Assembly (NCBI GenBank): GCA_041396845.1
Contig: JAWKXU010000002.1
Coordinates: 434,001-498,000, forward strand
DNA length: 64,000 nucleotides
Source: JAWKXU01 sp020446465
Lineage (GTDB): Bacteria > Pseudomonadota > Alphaproteobacteria > Sphingomonadales > Sphingomonadaceae
Reading direction: 5' to 3'
The notes under the pieces were generated by a model. That model searched no databases and was not told the origin of the DNA. It saw nothing but the letters and a program-made list of their open reading frames with translations. The number at the start of each line of letters is the position of its first letter. Within the stretch, counting starts at the first letter, position 1. The translations under genes and the position numbers were made by a program. Below are positions 9,932-19,577 of the stretch, one piece after another.

Positions 9932-11083
9932 TTACTTCGCTTCGGCGTAAACGCGGGCCATTGCCTCCTGCGCGCGGGTCGTGATTTCCGAACCGGAATA
10001 TCCCGTCGCCATGACATCGTCATAGCTTTTCAGCGTGGCCGTGTTGGTACCCCGGAAATAGGGGATCACTTCTTCAGCGAACAATTGATGGCTGCGCAGC
10101 GTTGCATCATGCCGCGCCCAGTCGACACCCATCAGCATATAGCAACCAAAACCGCCGGATTTTTCCAGCAGGCGCGTGATCTGGTTGCGCGCCATTTCCG
10201 GCGTGCCGATGACGGCAAAGCCGCTTTCATTCAGTTGATCAACGGCCTTGTCGCTATCGGACCAGTCGATGCCGACGCCGGGGTTGATATGATCGCGATA
10301 ACTTTCAAGCAGGCACATGCCATAACGCACGTCAGCCTTCGCCTGTTCTGCCGTTTCGGCAATATGCATTGGCCCCATCAGGCGCCATTTGCTGCGGTCC
10401 GCCACATGACCTGCCTTCTTGGCTTCGGCCTCGATCACTTGCCAATGTTCGAGCAATTTCTCCACACCCAGCGGGTGAGTGGCCGCAACCGACAGCAGGC
10501 CCATGCCATACTTGCCGGCCAGCATCGGGCCGGACGGAGAAATGACGCCCACAGTCGCCATGTCGAAATTGGTGTAAGGCGTAATCTGGAGGCGCGCATC
10601 GACCAGATTGAACCAGTCGGTCTTTTCAGTGACGGTTTCACCCTTGAACAGGCGCACCATCACATCGACGGCTTCGTGCAGCATACGCCGGTTGTTCAGC
10701 GGGTCCAGCCCGATCATCTGTGCGTCCTGCACCAGTTGCCCCGGTGCGACGCCGAACATCATCCGGCCACGAGTCATGTAATCGAGCTGGACGATCCGGT
10801 CAGCGACCATCAGCGGATTGTGGTAGGGTATCGTCACGGCCCCGGTGCCGAGTTTGATATTCGACGTTCGTTCGGCTGCCGCCGCGATCATCAGTTCAGG
10901 GCACGCGATTGTTTCGATACCGCCGGAATGGTGTTCCCCGATCCATGCCTCGTCAAACCCCAGGCGATCGAGATTGACGATCGTGTCCATGTCCTGCTGA
11001 AAGGCCATGATCGGGTTGAGATCGGGCCGGTGATAAGGCCCCATGAAAATCCCGAAACGCATACCCTGATCAATAAATTTCAC
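9932..11083 (-). CDS. LLM-class flavin-dependent monooxygenase, similar to limonene 1,2-monooxygenase
   Basis: This 383-residue protein belongs to the luciferase-like (LLM) superfamily of FMN-dependent monooxygenases, which need a separate reductase to supply reduced flavin. It starts with GTG at 11083, giving MKFIDQGMRFGIFMGPYHRP, six bases after GGGAGA; the longer GTG start at 11107 lacks a ribosome site. DEAWIGEHHSGG and the KLGTGAVTIPYHNP strand are typical. The overall pattern resembles LimB-type proteins of terpene degraders. It is the upstream gene of an LLM-hydrolase-SDR minus-strand set. LimB-like annotation covers many functions, so the substrate is uncertain. Confidence 0.85.
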   Translation of the reverse strand: MKFIDQGMRFGIFMGPYHRPDLNPIMAFQQDMDTIVNLDRLGFDEAWIGEHHSGGIETIACPELMIAAAAERTSNIKLGTGAVTIPYHNPLMVADRIVQLDYMTRGRMMFGVAPGQLVQDAQMIGLDPLNNRRMLHEAVDVMVRLFKGETVTEKTDWFNLVDARLQITPYTNFDMATVGVISPSGPMLAGKYGMGLLSVAATHPLGVEKLLEHWQVIEAEAKKAGHVADRSKWRLMGPMHIAETAEQAKADVRYGMCLLESYRDHINPGVGIDWSDSDKAVDQLNESGFAVIGTPEMARNQITRLLEKSGGFGCYMLMGVDWARHDATLRSHQLFAEEVIPYFRGTNTATLKSYDDVMATGYSGSEITTRAQEAMARVYAEAK

Positions 11084-11333
11084 CAGATTTCTCCCAATTA
11101 CAGCCACTCACCCCAATAAAGGAGTTCGTTAGAAAGGCCACAAGATTCTACAACACGTTACCACTCCCCAAGCGCCTTGTCGCCGGTTTCGGGACCGAAT
11201 TTTTCGCACCCGCAATTTGCAATCGAAAGGGTGCCTCTGCCACTCGAAAAGTGCAAAATGTCTGGTGCCGTCCGGGTGTCATGCGATACCAGTCAAATTC
11301 CGAACATTCACAAGAATTTTCAGGAGAGCAAAG

Positions 11334-12227
11334 ATGCACGCCCCCGACGCGCTGATCAGCACAGATCAACTTGCAGATGTCATGGAAGACCCGACCCTGC
11401 GGATTTACGATTGCACGACGTATCTTGATCGTCTCCCGCCGGGGAGCGCGTTTCCATATAACGTCATATCCGGAATCAAGACCTTCGAGGACGCACATAT
11501 TCCAGGTGCTGCCTTTCTCGATCTCCAGAATGATTTTTCGCTGGGGAACACCCCTTTGCGTTTTATGATGCCTGAAGTCCCGGCGCTTGCGGCAGCATTC
11601 GGTCGCCATGGCATTGGCAACGATGCGCGAGTCGTTCTCTACAGCATCGGCACCATGATGTGGGCGACGCGGTTCTGGTGGATGCTGCAATCGCTCGGGT
11701 TTGATAACGTCGCCATCCTGAATGGCGGGTTCGACAAGTGGCAAGCGGAAGGTCGCCCCACGCAAAGCGGGCCAGCCACGGGATACGCACCTGAAAGTTT
11801 CCACGCTGCACCGCGATCAGGTTTCTTTGTCGGGAAAGAAGACGTTCTGGCGGCTCTCGACCGGCCCGATACCGTGCTGGTCAATGCCCTTTCGCCCGAA
11901 GCGCATTGCGGCCTTCACCCAAGCTCCTATGGGCGGTCAGGGCGCATCCCCGGAAGCGTCAACGTCTATGGCGGTAACCTGGCAACGCAGGAAACGGGAG
12001 AACTCATCAGCCTTGACGCTGCCGCGCGGATGTTCGCCGATCAAGGGATTGTGCGTGAAAAGGACGTGATAGCCTACTGTGGCGGGGGCATTTCCGCCAC
12101 GCTTGACCTCTTTGTGCTTTACCAGTTGGGCTATCCCAACCTGACTTTATACGATGGTTCGATGGGCGAATGGGCAAAGGATGCGAGCCTGCCGATAGAA
12201 ACGGACCGAGAGCAGCCGGCCGGGTGA
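11334..12227 (+). CDS. Sulfurtransferase with two rhodanese domains
   Basis: This 297-residue tandem rhodanese has an N-terminal domain whose active loop (YSIGTMMWATR) lacks the catalytic Cys, and a C-terminal domain with the active loop CGGGIS near residue 249. This is the normal arrangement for thiosulfate or mercaptopyruvate sulfurtransferases, which move sulfane sulfur to an acceptor. The ATG at 11334 follows AGGAGAGC. It is divergent from the LLM monooxygenase and has no sulfur-metabolism neighbour, so its role in this cluster is unclear. Confidence 0.88.
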   Translation: MHAPDALISTDQLADVMEDPTLRIYDCTTYLDRLPPGSAFPYNVISGIKTFEDAHIPGAAFLDLQNDFSLGNTPLRFMMPEVPALAAAFGRHGIGNDARVVLYSIGTMMWATRFWWMLQSLGFDNVAILNGGFDKWQAEGRPTQSGPATGYAPESFHAAPRSGFFVGKEDVLAALDRPDTVLVNALSPEAHCGLHPSSYGRSGRIPGSVNVYGGNLATQETGELISLDAAARMFADQGIVREKDVIAYCGGGISATLDLFVLYQLGYPNLTLYDGSMGEWAKDASLPIETDREQPAG

Positions 12228-12240
12228 GGGCCAGACCCCA

Positions 12241-12639
12241 TCAATTTGCAAAGAAGTTCAGTTCCAGCAGCACCTGGTGAGGGTCCATTATGAAAATCTG
12301 GCGCAGTCCGATCGAATCGATCGTGTTGACTTGCCATTCCATGCCCATTGCTTCGAGACGGGCGACCGTTTCGTCGAAACCTGAACAGTTGAACGCAACA
12401 TGATGAATTGACCCGCTTGGGCCTTTTGCGACTTCCCGATCATAAGCGCGCGGGCAATCCGGGCTGTTGAGGTGCATGATGGCCTGTCCATCCTCATTGA
12501 ACATCCATTGCGCCATTTGCGGGGTTATCGGTGCGGGCGCATCGCGACGTTCAAGGTTGAGCAGATCTTCGTAAAACCGCGCCGAGCGATCGAGATCATC
12601 TGTAATAATGTTCACATGATCGAGTGCATGAACTTTCAT
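12241..12639 (-). CDS. VOC family protein (glyoxalase/dioxygenase fold)
   Basis: This protein of 132 residues carries the vicinal oxygen chelate fold: HALDHVNIITDDLDRSARFYED at the start, IHHVAFNCSGFDETVARLEA in the middle, and DPHQVLLELNFF at the end. His at HVNI, His at HHVA and Glu at LLELN sit where VOC proteins bind metal. Members include glyoxalase I, ring-cleavage dioxygenases and epimerases. It converges with the rhodanese gene. A function in catabolism is possible, but the reaction is unknown. Confidence 0.82.
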   Translation of the reverse strand: MKVHALDHVNIITDDLDRSARFYEDLLNLERRDAPAPITPQMAQWMFNEDGQAIMHLNSPDCPRAYDREVAKGPSGSIHHVAFNCSGFDETVARLEAMGMEWQVNTIDSIGLRQIFIMDPHQVLLELNFFAN

Positions 12640-12816
12640 GAGATCAACCCTGCAATTTCCTCTCGGCCAAGTGCCCTCGGCGGGTTGCACTTTGGAATGC
12701 GGATTTTGTCAGGTAATTGTTTTACAGACAAGCGGATTACCCAATGCCGATATTTGATGCCGCAATTGCATCATTGGCCGTAACGATAACAAATATTCTT
12801 GAGGAGGCAGGTGCCT

Positions 12817-13200
12817 ATGTTCAGCCACATAATGATCGGCGCGCAGCGCATTCAGCAATCCAGAGCCTTCTATGACGCAATTCTTGGAACTCTGGAGCAT
12901 GCGCCGGGCATCGCTGATGAAAAAGGGCGCATTTTCTACATGTCATTGACCCCGCCCCTGATAGTTGGTGAACCAATCGACGGGAAGCCTGCCACCGGGG
13001 CTAACGGTGGAACAATCGGGTTTAGCGCCGGGGACAGCGCAACTGTCGACGCCTGGTTCGCGCAAGGACTGGCTCACGGCGGAACGGAATGCGAAGACCC
13101 GCCGGGCTTTCGCACAGGGAACAAGGGGCGTTCCTATTATGCGGCGTATTTACGCGACCCTGCAGGCAACAAGGTTTGCGCAGTCTATCACCCGAAATGA
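12817..13200 (+). CDS. VOC family protein
   Basis: This protein of 127 residues starts MFSHIMIGAQRIQQSRAFYD and ends DPAGNKVCAVYHPK, a typical single-module VOC pattern with His near the start and a GNK-V turn near the end. GAGGAGG lies upstream of the ATG. It is divergent from the VOC gene at 12241-12639. Such proteins are often lactoylglutathione-lyase-like with unassigned activity. No specific substrate is visible. Confidence 0.82.
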   Translation: MFSHIMIGAQRIQQSRAFYDAILGTLEHAPGIADEKGRIFYMSLTPPLIVGEPIDGKPATGANGGTIGFSAGDSATVDAWFAQGLAHGGTECEDPPGFRTGNKGRSYYAAYLRDPAGNKVCAVYHPK

Positions 13201-13272
13201 AAGCCGGGAAACGCGCATGGGAATGTCCCCCCTTCAATCACGCCCTGACCAGCCGGGCAGGGGGTTGATTGC

Positions 13273-14163
13273 TCAACCTTCCCAGCAAGTCCGTGCGAAA
13301 TTGCCGATTTCGTCCAGCGTTGTGGCCGCTGCCTGAAGGAAGGGGAAGAAAGTCCAGATATGGATGTAATCTTCCACAAGCGACAGTTTCACCGTGCCAC
13401 CAGCATCCTCGATACTCTTGGCCATTCGCACTGAATCATCGCGCAGTGCTTCGGACGCGCTGGCGCACAGATAGATCGGTGGCAGTCCATGATGCTGCCC
13501 CCATAGTGGGGAGGCGAGTGGATGCCCATGCGGGTCGATCTCTCCGATATAGACCTGCCCCATCCCGACAATCAGATCGCGATTGATCAAGGGGTCACTG
13601 GGGATATTGGCGCTATCGCCTTCGCCCGCCAGATCGAGCAGCGGGCAAATGCCGATACCACCTGCGGGAAGTGGCAAGCCCAGGTCGCGCAAGTTCAGCA
13701 AAGTCGCCATGCAAAGGCCACCACCTGCCGAATCCCCGCTGAGCAGAATATGCCGCGGATCCTTGTCAGCAATGACTGCCTTGTAAACGGCCAGCGCATC
13801 TTCGACCGGAGCGGGGTAAGGGTGTTCCGGCGCCAGTCGATAATCCACCAGCAGCACCGGCGCCCCGGTTGCCGCCGAAAGCCGACCTGCAAATTCGCGA
13901 TAGGCATTGGCCGAACCCATGACATAGCCGCCGCTGTGGAAATGGATGACCAGCCGTTCGTCGCTGACGCCCGGTGCCGCCACCTTGATGCAGGGGACAC
14001 CGCCGACAGTCAGCGGATCGATGGAAAGCTCGGCCGGCAGGCCAAGTTTGGCAGCCATGTCTTCAAAACCTGTGCGCCACACATCCATCGGTGCCGTCTG
14101 GTCTTCGGGCGTTGCCTCACGAAAAAGGGCGACGCTGCGCGCCTTGGCGGCCTGTTCTGTCAT
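13273..14163 (-). CDS. Alpha/beta hydrolase, HSL/GDXG family
   Basis: This protein of 296 residues has the oxyanion motif as HSGGYVMGS rather than the usual HGGG, then LVDYRLAPEHPYPAP, the nucleophile motif GDSAGGG and a late EDYIHIW with the catalytic His. An ATG at 14163 is preferred (MTEQAAKARSVAL); a GTG at 14193 would add ten residues. It lies 41 bp downstream of the second BVMO gene in the same direction, so it probably hydrolyses the ester or lactone made by that enzyme. The pairing is inferred from context. Confidence 0.85.
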   Translation of the reverse strand: MTEQAAKARSVALFREATPEDQTAPMDVWRTGFEDMAAKLGLPAELSIDPLTVGGVPCIKVAAPGVSDERLVIHFHSGGYVMGSANAYREFAGRLSAATGAPVLLVDYRLAPEHPYPAPVEDALAVYKAVIADKDPRHILLSGDSAGGGLCMATLLNLRDLGLPLPAGGIGICPLLDLAGEGDSANIPSDPLINRDLIVGMGQVYIGEIDPHGHPLASPLWGQHHGLPPIYLCASASEALRDDSVRMAKSIEDAGGTVKLSLVEDYIHIWTFFPFLQAAATTLDEIGNFARTCWEG

Positions 14164-14204
14164 CTCTCCGGATATCCTTTTTTGTTTCGGCACGCCTTGC
14201 GGGC

Positions 14205-15842
14205 TTAAGCCATGACGAAACCTTCGTAATTGTTGGCTTCGACTTCGGCAACCTTGTCACGATAGGTGCGGTTGCCGCCATTATAGACCAGCAGCTTGTG
14301 CCCCCGTTCCGCACCCTTGCCAAATTCGCTCCAGAACCAGGAATTGGTCGCAGTCGTCAGCAGGGTCTGATTGGCGATGTCATAGACATGCTGGGTCCAT
14401 TCCTCCGCTTTTTGCTCTTCCGCCTCGACCCGGACGACGCCTTCCTCGACGATATGCTTGAACAAGTCGGTCACCCAGTTGACCTGCGCTTCCGAACAGC
14501 GCGGAATGTTGCAGAACGTTGCGCCATTGTGAGCCGCGATCAGCGTGAAGAGGTTCGGGAATTCCGGCACTTGCAGGCCAAGGTAAGTGAACGGCCCGTT
14601 TTCCCATGCTTCCTTCAGCGTTTTGCCGCCGATGCCGTGAATGTCCATCTGCTTCAGCCCGCCGATAATCGCATCGAAGCCGGTGGCATAGATGATGATG
14701 TCCAAATCCTGAAGTTCCGCACTGGTGCGAATCCCTTCGGCCGTGAACTCCTCTATCGGGGTCTCGTTGAGATCGACCAGCGTGACGTTGGGCTGGTTGA
14801 AAACTTCGTAATATCCCGATTCCATCGGCACACGTTTTAGCCCGAAGCCATGATCCTGTGGGATCAGCTTTTCGGCTATCCTGGGGTCTTTCACCCGCTG
14901 GCGGATTTTTTTGGCGATGAAGTCGGTGATGTACCCGTTCACAACCGGATCGGTGAACATGTCCGCATAGTGCCCGACCCAGATGGCATAGCCCGACTGG
15001 TTGTAGAGTTCCTCGAAAAGCGCCTCACGCTCTTCCGGAGTGGTGCCGGCTGCAGTTTCAAACATGAAATCGTGCTGGAAACCCGAATTGGTATTTTCGC
15101 AGACGGTGAAAATTTCATTATAGCGGGACTTGATGTCAGCCATGCGTTCCGGCTCAATCGGCTTGTCGCAAAGCGGCGCACACCAGTTGGGATGGCGCTG
15201 ATAGACGTAAAGCTCGCTGGCCGTTTTGGCGACTTCGGTGATGATCTGGACGCCAGTCGCCCCGGTGCCGATTACGCCAACTTTCTTGCCAGAAAAATCG
15301 ACTTGCTTGCCACCGTAACCACCACGTTCATGCGGCCAGTAATAACTGTGGTATGTTTCCCCCCGAAACAGATCCATGCCCGGATAGTTCGGCGTGTTGG
15401 GAGTCGAGAGCGCACCAACGCAAGTCAGCACGAAGCGCGCGCGCAGAACTTCGGCGTTGTCGAGCTCGACTGTCCAGCCGTTGTCCGCTTCATCAAAAAC
15501 GGCCTTCATCACCTGCGTATTGAAAGTGATATCCTTGCGGACATCCATCTTGTCTGCCGCAAGGCTGAAAAATTCCATCAGCTGGGGCTGGGTCGCAAAT
15601 TCGTTGGGCCAGTCCCATTCCTGCAGCAGGTCCGGCAGGAATGAGTAGGCATAAGTATAGGATTCCGAATCCAGCTTGCAGCCGGGATAACGGTTCATAT
15701 TCCAGGTGCCACCGATATCGCCGTTTTTCTCGATAACGCGGACTGAAAGGCCCAGCTTGCGCAATTTCCAGAGCGTATACATGCCGGTAATCCCGGCACC
15801 GATGATGATAACGTCGTAATCGAATTGGGCAGGAGCCGACAT
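14205..15842 (-). CDS. Type I Baeyer-Villiger monooxygenase
   Basis: This intact 545-residue enzyme has the FAD motif GAGITG (residues 15-20), GGTWNMNRYPG (44-54), the Baeyer-Villiger fingerprint FRGETYHSYYWP (159-170) and the NADPH-binding motif GVIGTGATG (about 189-197). It inserts oxygen next to a ketone carbonyl using FAD, NADPH and O2. The ATG at 15842 has GAGGA close upstream; an in-frame ATG at 15857 would add five residues. The HSL hydrolase follows it in the operon. It may cover for the first BVMO if that operon is silenced by its insertion sequences. Confidence 0.93.
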   Translation of the reverse strand: MSAPAQFDYDVIIIGAGITGMYTLWKLRKLGLSVRVIEKNGDIGGTWNMNRYPGCKLDSESYTYAYSFLPDLLQEWDWPNEFATQPQLMEFFSLAADKMDVRKDITFNTQVMKAVFDEADNGWTVELDNAEVLRARFVLTCVGALSTPNTPNYPGMDLFRGETYHSYYWPHERGGYGGKQVDFSGKKVGVIGTGATGVQIITEVAKTASELYVYQRHPNWCAPLCDKPIEPERMADIKSRYNEIFTVCENTNSGFQHDFMFETAAGTTPEEREALFEELYNQSGYAIWVGHYADMFTDPVVNGYITDFIAKKIRQRVKDPRIAEKLIPQDHGFGLKRVPMESGYYEVFNQPNVTLVDLNETPIEEFTAEGIRTSAELQDLDIIIYATGFDAIIGGLKQMDIHGIGGKTLKEAWENGPFTYLGLQVPEFPNLFTLIAAHNGATFCNIPRCSEAQVNWVTDLFKHIVEEGVVRVEAEEQKAEEWTQHVYDIANQTLLTTATNSWFWSEFGKGAERGHKLLVYNGGNRTYRDKVAEVEANNYEGFVMA

Positions 15843-16000
15843 ATAATCCTCGTCCATGGGTTGTCTGGCGGGCTTCGTACGAAGCTGCAAAGCGCCGTTC
15901 ATTGACGTGTATCAAGTGCCAGCGACCATTGTCTCTGGCAAGCCCGCAATCGCAGGGTTGCTGTTGCAATCAGGCGGGCATTCGCGCAGTTATAAACCAT

Positions 16001-16777
16001 ATGGACAAAAACACATCACCGCTTGTCGACTTTACTGACAGGCATATCGCGATTGTTGGCGCTGCCGGCGATATCGGCACTGCCATTGTTGATGTTCTTC
16101 TGGCGCATGGCGCAAGAGTGACTGCGATTGATCGCGACCCTGACTTGCTGGATGCCCTGAAAGACTTACCCGGTGCGTCGGATAAAACACTGGCAACGCA
16201 CGTCGCCGATGTGACGGACGAAAGTCGCATGGCAGACGCGTTTGCAGCGGCGGGACCAATTGATGGGCTGGTGAACGGTGCCGGCATAGAACATCGGCCT
16301 TTGCCAATCACGGAACTTGAAACTGCGGTCCTGCGCAAAGTCATGGATGTGAATGTGACGGGTGTGTTTCTGGGCATGAAATATGGCTTGCCGATGCTGC
16401 GCAAACCGGGCGGCGCGGTCGTAAACTTTTCAAGCACTGCGGGCATCAAGGGGTCCGGCAAAATGAGCGCTTATGTCGCCAGCAAACATGCGGTGATCGG
16501 CCTGACGCGATGCGCTGCCATCGAATCCGGGCCGGATGGCATACGCGTCAATGCCATTTGCCCCGGACCGATCGAAGGGCGGATGATCGATGCCATCATG
16601 GGCAGCAAGCCGGGCGCGCCATCACCCACCGCCAAGGCGCGGATGGAGGTCATCCCCAGTCGCCGCTTTGGCGAACGGACCGAAATTGCAAACGTCACGG
16701 CCTTTCTGCTTTCGGACGCGGCAGGATACGTCAATGGCGCATGCTACAGTGTCGATGGAGGCATATCGGCCATCTGA
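16001..16777 (+). CDS. Short-chain dehydrogenase/reductase (SDR)
   Basis: This protein of 258 residues has the cofactor motif VGAAGDIG, AIDRD (NAD-type acidic residue), NGAG, the Ser at NFSSTAG and YVASK, and ends YSVDGGISAI. The start ATGGACAAA at 16001 has no strong ribosome site, though upstream codons in the same frame are cysteine-rich and unlikely. It is divergent from the BVMO gene and is followed after 54 bp by an aldo/keto reductase, so the two probably share a transcript. It probably oxidises a ring alcohol to a ketone; this is inferred. Confidence 0.88.
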   Translation: MDKNTSPLVDFTDRHIAIVGAAGDIGTAIVDVLLAHGARVTAIDRDPDLLDALKDLPGASDKTLATHVADVTDESRMADAFAAAGPIDGLVNGAGIEHRPLPITELETAVLRKVMDVNVTGVFLGMKYGLPMLRKPGGAVVNFSSTAGIKGSGKMSAYVASKHAVIGLTRCAAIESGPDGIRVNAICPGPIEGRMIDAIMGSKPGAPSPTAKARMEVIPSRRFGERTEIANVTAFLLSDAAGYVNGACYSVDGGISAI

Positions 16778-16831
16778 CCACATGCTTCGTGACGCTTGAT
16801 CCCACCGCCAGAATATAGAGAGGATGATTAA

Positions 16832-17773
16832 ATGGAAAAGCGAAAGCTGGGGAACACAGACCTTGCAATCATGCCGCTGATTTTTGGTGGCAACGTATTT
16901 GGCTGGACTGCGGATAAGGCCATGAGCTTTGCCTTGCTGGATGCCTTTTTCGAAGCAGGCTTCAATGCAATCGACACTGCCGATGTCTATTGTCGCTTCG
17001 TCCCCGGAAAGGAAGGTGGCGAATCCGAAACCATCATCGGCGAATGGATGAAGGATCGTGGGGTTCGGGACCAGATCGTGCTCATCACCAAGGGTGGAAT
17101 GGACATGGGCGAAGGCAAGTTTGGCCTTGGCAAGGCTTATGTCTCCCAAGCCTGTGAAGCATCGCTGAAGCGCCTGCAGACCGACTATATTGATCTTTAC
17201 ATGGCCCATCAGCCGGACCCGAACACGCCGATTGGAGAGACGCTTGAGGGATTTCAGGCGCTAATTGACAGCGGCAAGGTTCGCTACGCATCGTGTTCAA
17301 ACTATACGGCAGAACAACTGACCGAAGCCCTGAACGCTGCGGGCGGCGGATGTGCCCGTTTCGAGGTTCTCCAGCCCCATTACAACCTGATCGAACGTAG
17401 CGCCTATGAAGGCGCCCTTGAGAGCCTGTGCCTGAAGGAAAACCTTGGCGTCATTCCCTACTTCGCGCTCGCCGCAGGCTTTCTGACAGGCAAGTATCGC
17501 AGCAAGAAGGATCTGCGCGAAAACATGCGCTCCAGCATGGTTGCCGGATACCTTGAGCCTCGCGGGCTTTCGCTGCTGGATACGCTCGACACTGTTGCGC
17601 AAAAGCACTCTGCCACGCCTGCGCAAATTGCGCTCGCCTGGCTGATGGCGCGCCCTTCCATTACGGCCCCGATTGCCAGTGCAACCAATCCTGACCAGTT
17701 AGGCAGTCTGCTGAAAGTTCCGGAAATCACGCTCGATCAGGATGACATTACACGCCTGAATAACTTGGCATAG
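16832..17773 (+). CDS. Aldo/keto reductase
   Basis: This 313-residue TIM-barrel oxidoreductase carries the catalytic tetrad in DTADVY (Asp and Tyr), LITKGG (Lys) and YMAHQPD (His). The C-terminal part has SATNPDQLGSLL, typical of NADPH-binding AKR enzymes. AGAGAGGATG lies upstream of the ATG. It follows the SDR in the same direction. It reduces an aldehyde or ketone with NADPH; the substrate is unknown. Confidence 0.9.
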   Translation: MEKRKLGNTDLAIMPLIFGGNVFGWTADKAMSFALLDAFFEAGFNAIDTADVYCRFVPGKEGGESETIIGEWMKDRGVRDQIVLITKGGMDMGEGKFGLGKAYVSQACEASLKRLQTDYIDLYMAHQPDPNTPIGETLEGFQALIDSGKVRYASCSNYTAEQLTEALNAAGGGCARFEVLQPHYNLIERSAYEGALESLCLKENLGVIPYFALAAGFLTGKYRSKKDLRENMRSSMVAGYLEPRGLSLLDTLDTVAQKHSATPAQIALAWLMARPSITAPIASATNPDQLGSLLKVPEITLDQDDITRLNNLA

Positions 17774-17791
17774 GCTTAGGGTCACGCCGCT

Positions 17792-17833
17792 TATAGCGTT
17801 TCGTGAAAAGGTTGAATCGGAAGAAACGCTATA
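17792..17833. terminator. Inverted repeat between convergent genes, possible terminator
   Basis: TATAGCGTTT at 17792-17801 is perfectly repeated in inverse as AAACGCTATA at 17824-17833, with a 22-base loop. A short T run (GGCTTTT) follows. It lies between the converging aldo/keto reductase and TonB-receptor genes. The long loop makes it weaker than a classical terminator. Confidence 0.45.
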
Positions 17834-17975
17834 GGCTTTTAATCTGTCGCATTTCCTGGCCGAAAAGCTTTAGACGGCGCACTGGCTTCAGTCCTCTTGC
17901 AAGGTCGAAAAAGCAGCGCGGCGCGCCTTGCCCCGCCCGACAGGCCGGGATGAACAAAACGCGCTGCGCTTGGCC

Positions 17976-19519
17976 TCACATCTTGAGGCCGACGGTCACA
18001 CCATAAGTTGCAGGCATTCCGGCGTAGCGGACAATCGTATCGAACGCGGGGTAAGCTGTGTTCCAGTAGTATTTGTCGAACACGTTCTTGCCCCAGACTT
18101 CGACGCGCCAATGGTCGCTATCAATGCCTGCCCGCAGATTGACGAGACTATAGGAATCGATGCCATAGAGCGGGAAGTCCTGTGGCGTCGCAGAGGGCGG
18201 GTTTTCTGCGCCGCCGACGACTGAAATCGTCTTTGATCGGTATGTCACCGTTCCTCCGAAAAACGCATCAACAGAATCGCCCACCGGGAATTGGTATTGG
18301 CCATCAAAGCTCAGATTCCATTTTGGCGAGTATGGCATTGCCGTACCTGCAAAATCGCCTGAAAGCCCGGATGCATTTTCACCTACGAACTTGTCGATTT
18401 CGCCTTTGGTATATGTTGCCGAAGCCATGAGTGTAAGGCCATCGACAGGTGCCGCAGTCACTTCAAGTTCGGCCCCCTTCACAGTCGATTTCGGAATATT
18501 CTGAACGGAATCCAGCCAGCCCCAAACGGGATCATTTGTCCGCGCCCTTAGCTGCTTGTTTTTGTAGTCATAATAAAAGGCGGCGCCGTTTATCTGGAGT
18601 CTGCGATCAAGCAGCGAAAGTTTTGCACCCACTTCGTAATCAACGACCGACTCTTCCTTCAGCTTGAGGAACTGGCTCCAGACCGAGGCACCGATGGCAG
18701 GGAAGCCGCCGCTCTTGTAACCCTTTGCCACGTTGGCATAAACAAGAATGCCATCCTGTGGCTTCCAGTCGAGGCCGAACTTCCAGGAAACATTATTTTC
18801 CTTTTCTGAATCGATAAACCTGCCAGGCGTAAATGGCGGAACACCATTTAGTGCCTCACCAAGATCATTGATCGGATAACAATCACCCGGCGTATAGTTC
18901 CCCGCGCCGTAAAAAATTTCCCCGACATTATACGGTTCATTGATGTCAGCACCGCAGTTGTTGGTCGACATCTTGGCGTGGGTGTAACGTACGCCAGCCT
19001 TCGCCGTCAGCTCTGGCACAAAATCATATTCGAGGCTGGCAAAGGCAGCCAGGGATTTGGTTTTTTGATCGACATAGAAGATGTTATCGCCCTGAATGCC
19101 GAACGCGTTTGCAGTTGAGGCGACATTCCACTGGTACCCGCTGAACTGATGTATCTTGTCATTCTGATAATTGCCGCCAACCATCCAGCGGAAACGGTTC
19201 GTCCCGCCATTTGCCAAGCGCAATTCCTGGAAGAAGCTTTTGATGCTTCCTTTTTCCGGATTATAGAGTTCTTCTTCCAGCGCGGTACCATCCCAGTCGA
19301 TCCGTTCCCACTGCTTGAGTTTGGAATAGGAACTGAGCGATGTCAGAGTAACATCATCGAACAGTTCAAAGTCCCCGCGGAGCGAAAACTGGTAGAAATG
19401 ATTGTCGCGCTTGGGCAGGCCGGGAACCCAGTCTGCAGCGGTATTTTCGGCCGGCGCAAGCGGCGAGCCAAGAACATCGGGATCGCCAAAGCCCGGAATC
19501 TGGACGTTGAAGCTGACGT
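17976..19519 (-). pseudogene. TonB-dependent receptor, 3' part only, truncated at an IS407 end
   Basis: About 514 residues of an outer-membrane beta-barrel are readable without interruption, from VSFNVQIPGFGDPDV at the IS border to the C-terminus VTVGLKM. Barrel signatures include ELTAKAGVRYTHAKMS, FGLDWKPQDGILVYANVAKG and YSLVNLRAGIDSDHW. TonB-dependent receptors import ligands through energy from TonB-ExbBD. The plug domain, signal peptide and TonB box are missing. On the far side of the IS the sequence does not continue the receptor, so the 5' part has been lost by rearrangement and not merely interrupted. Its position in the cluster suggests it once imported the growth substrate. Confidence 0.9.
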
Positions 19520-19577
19520 GACCCCCTGATTTTCCTCCACGAGCGATTAGAGTCTGGCCTTGAAGGAAGGACAGACG

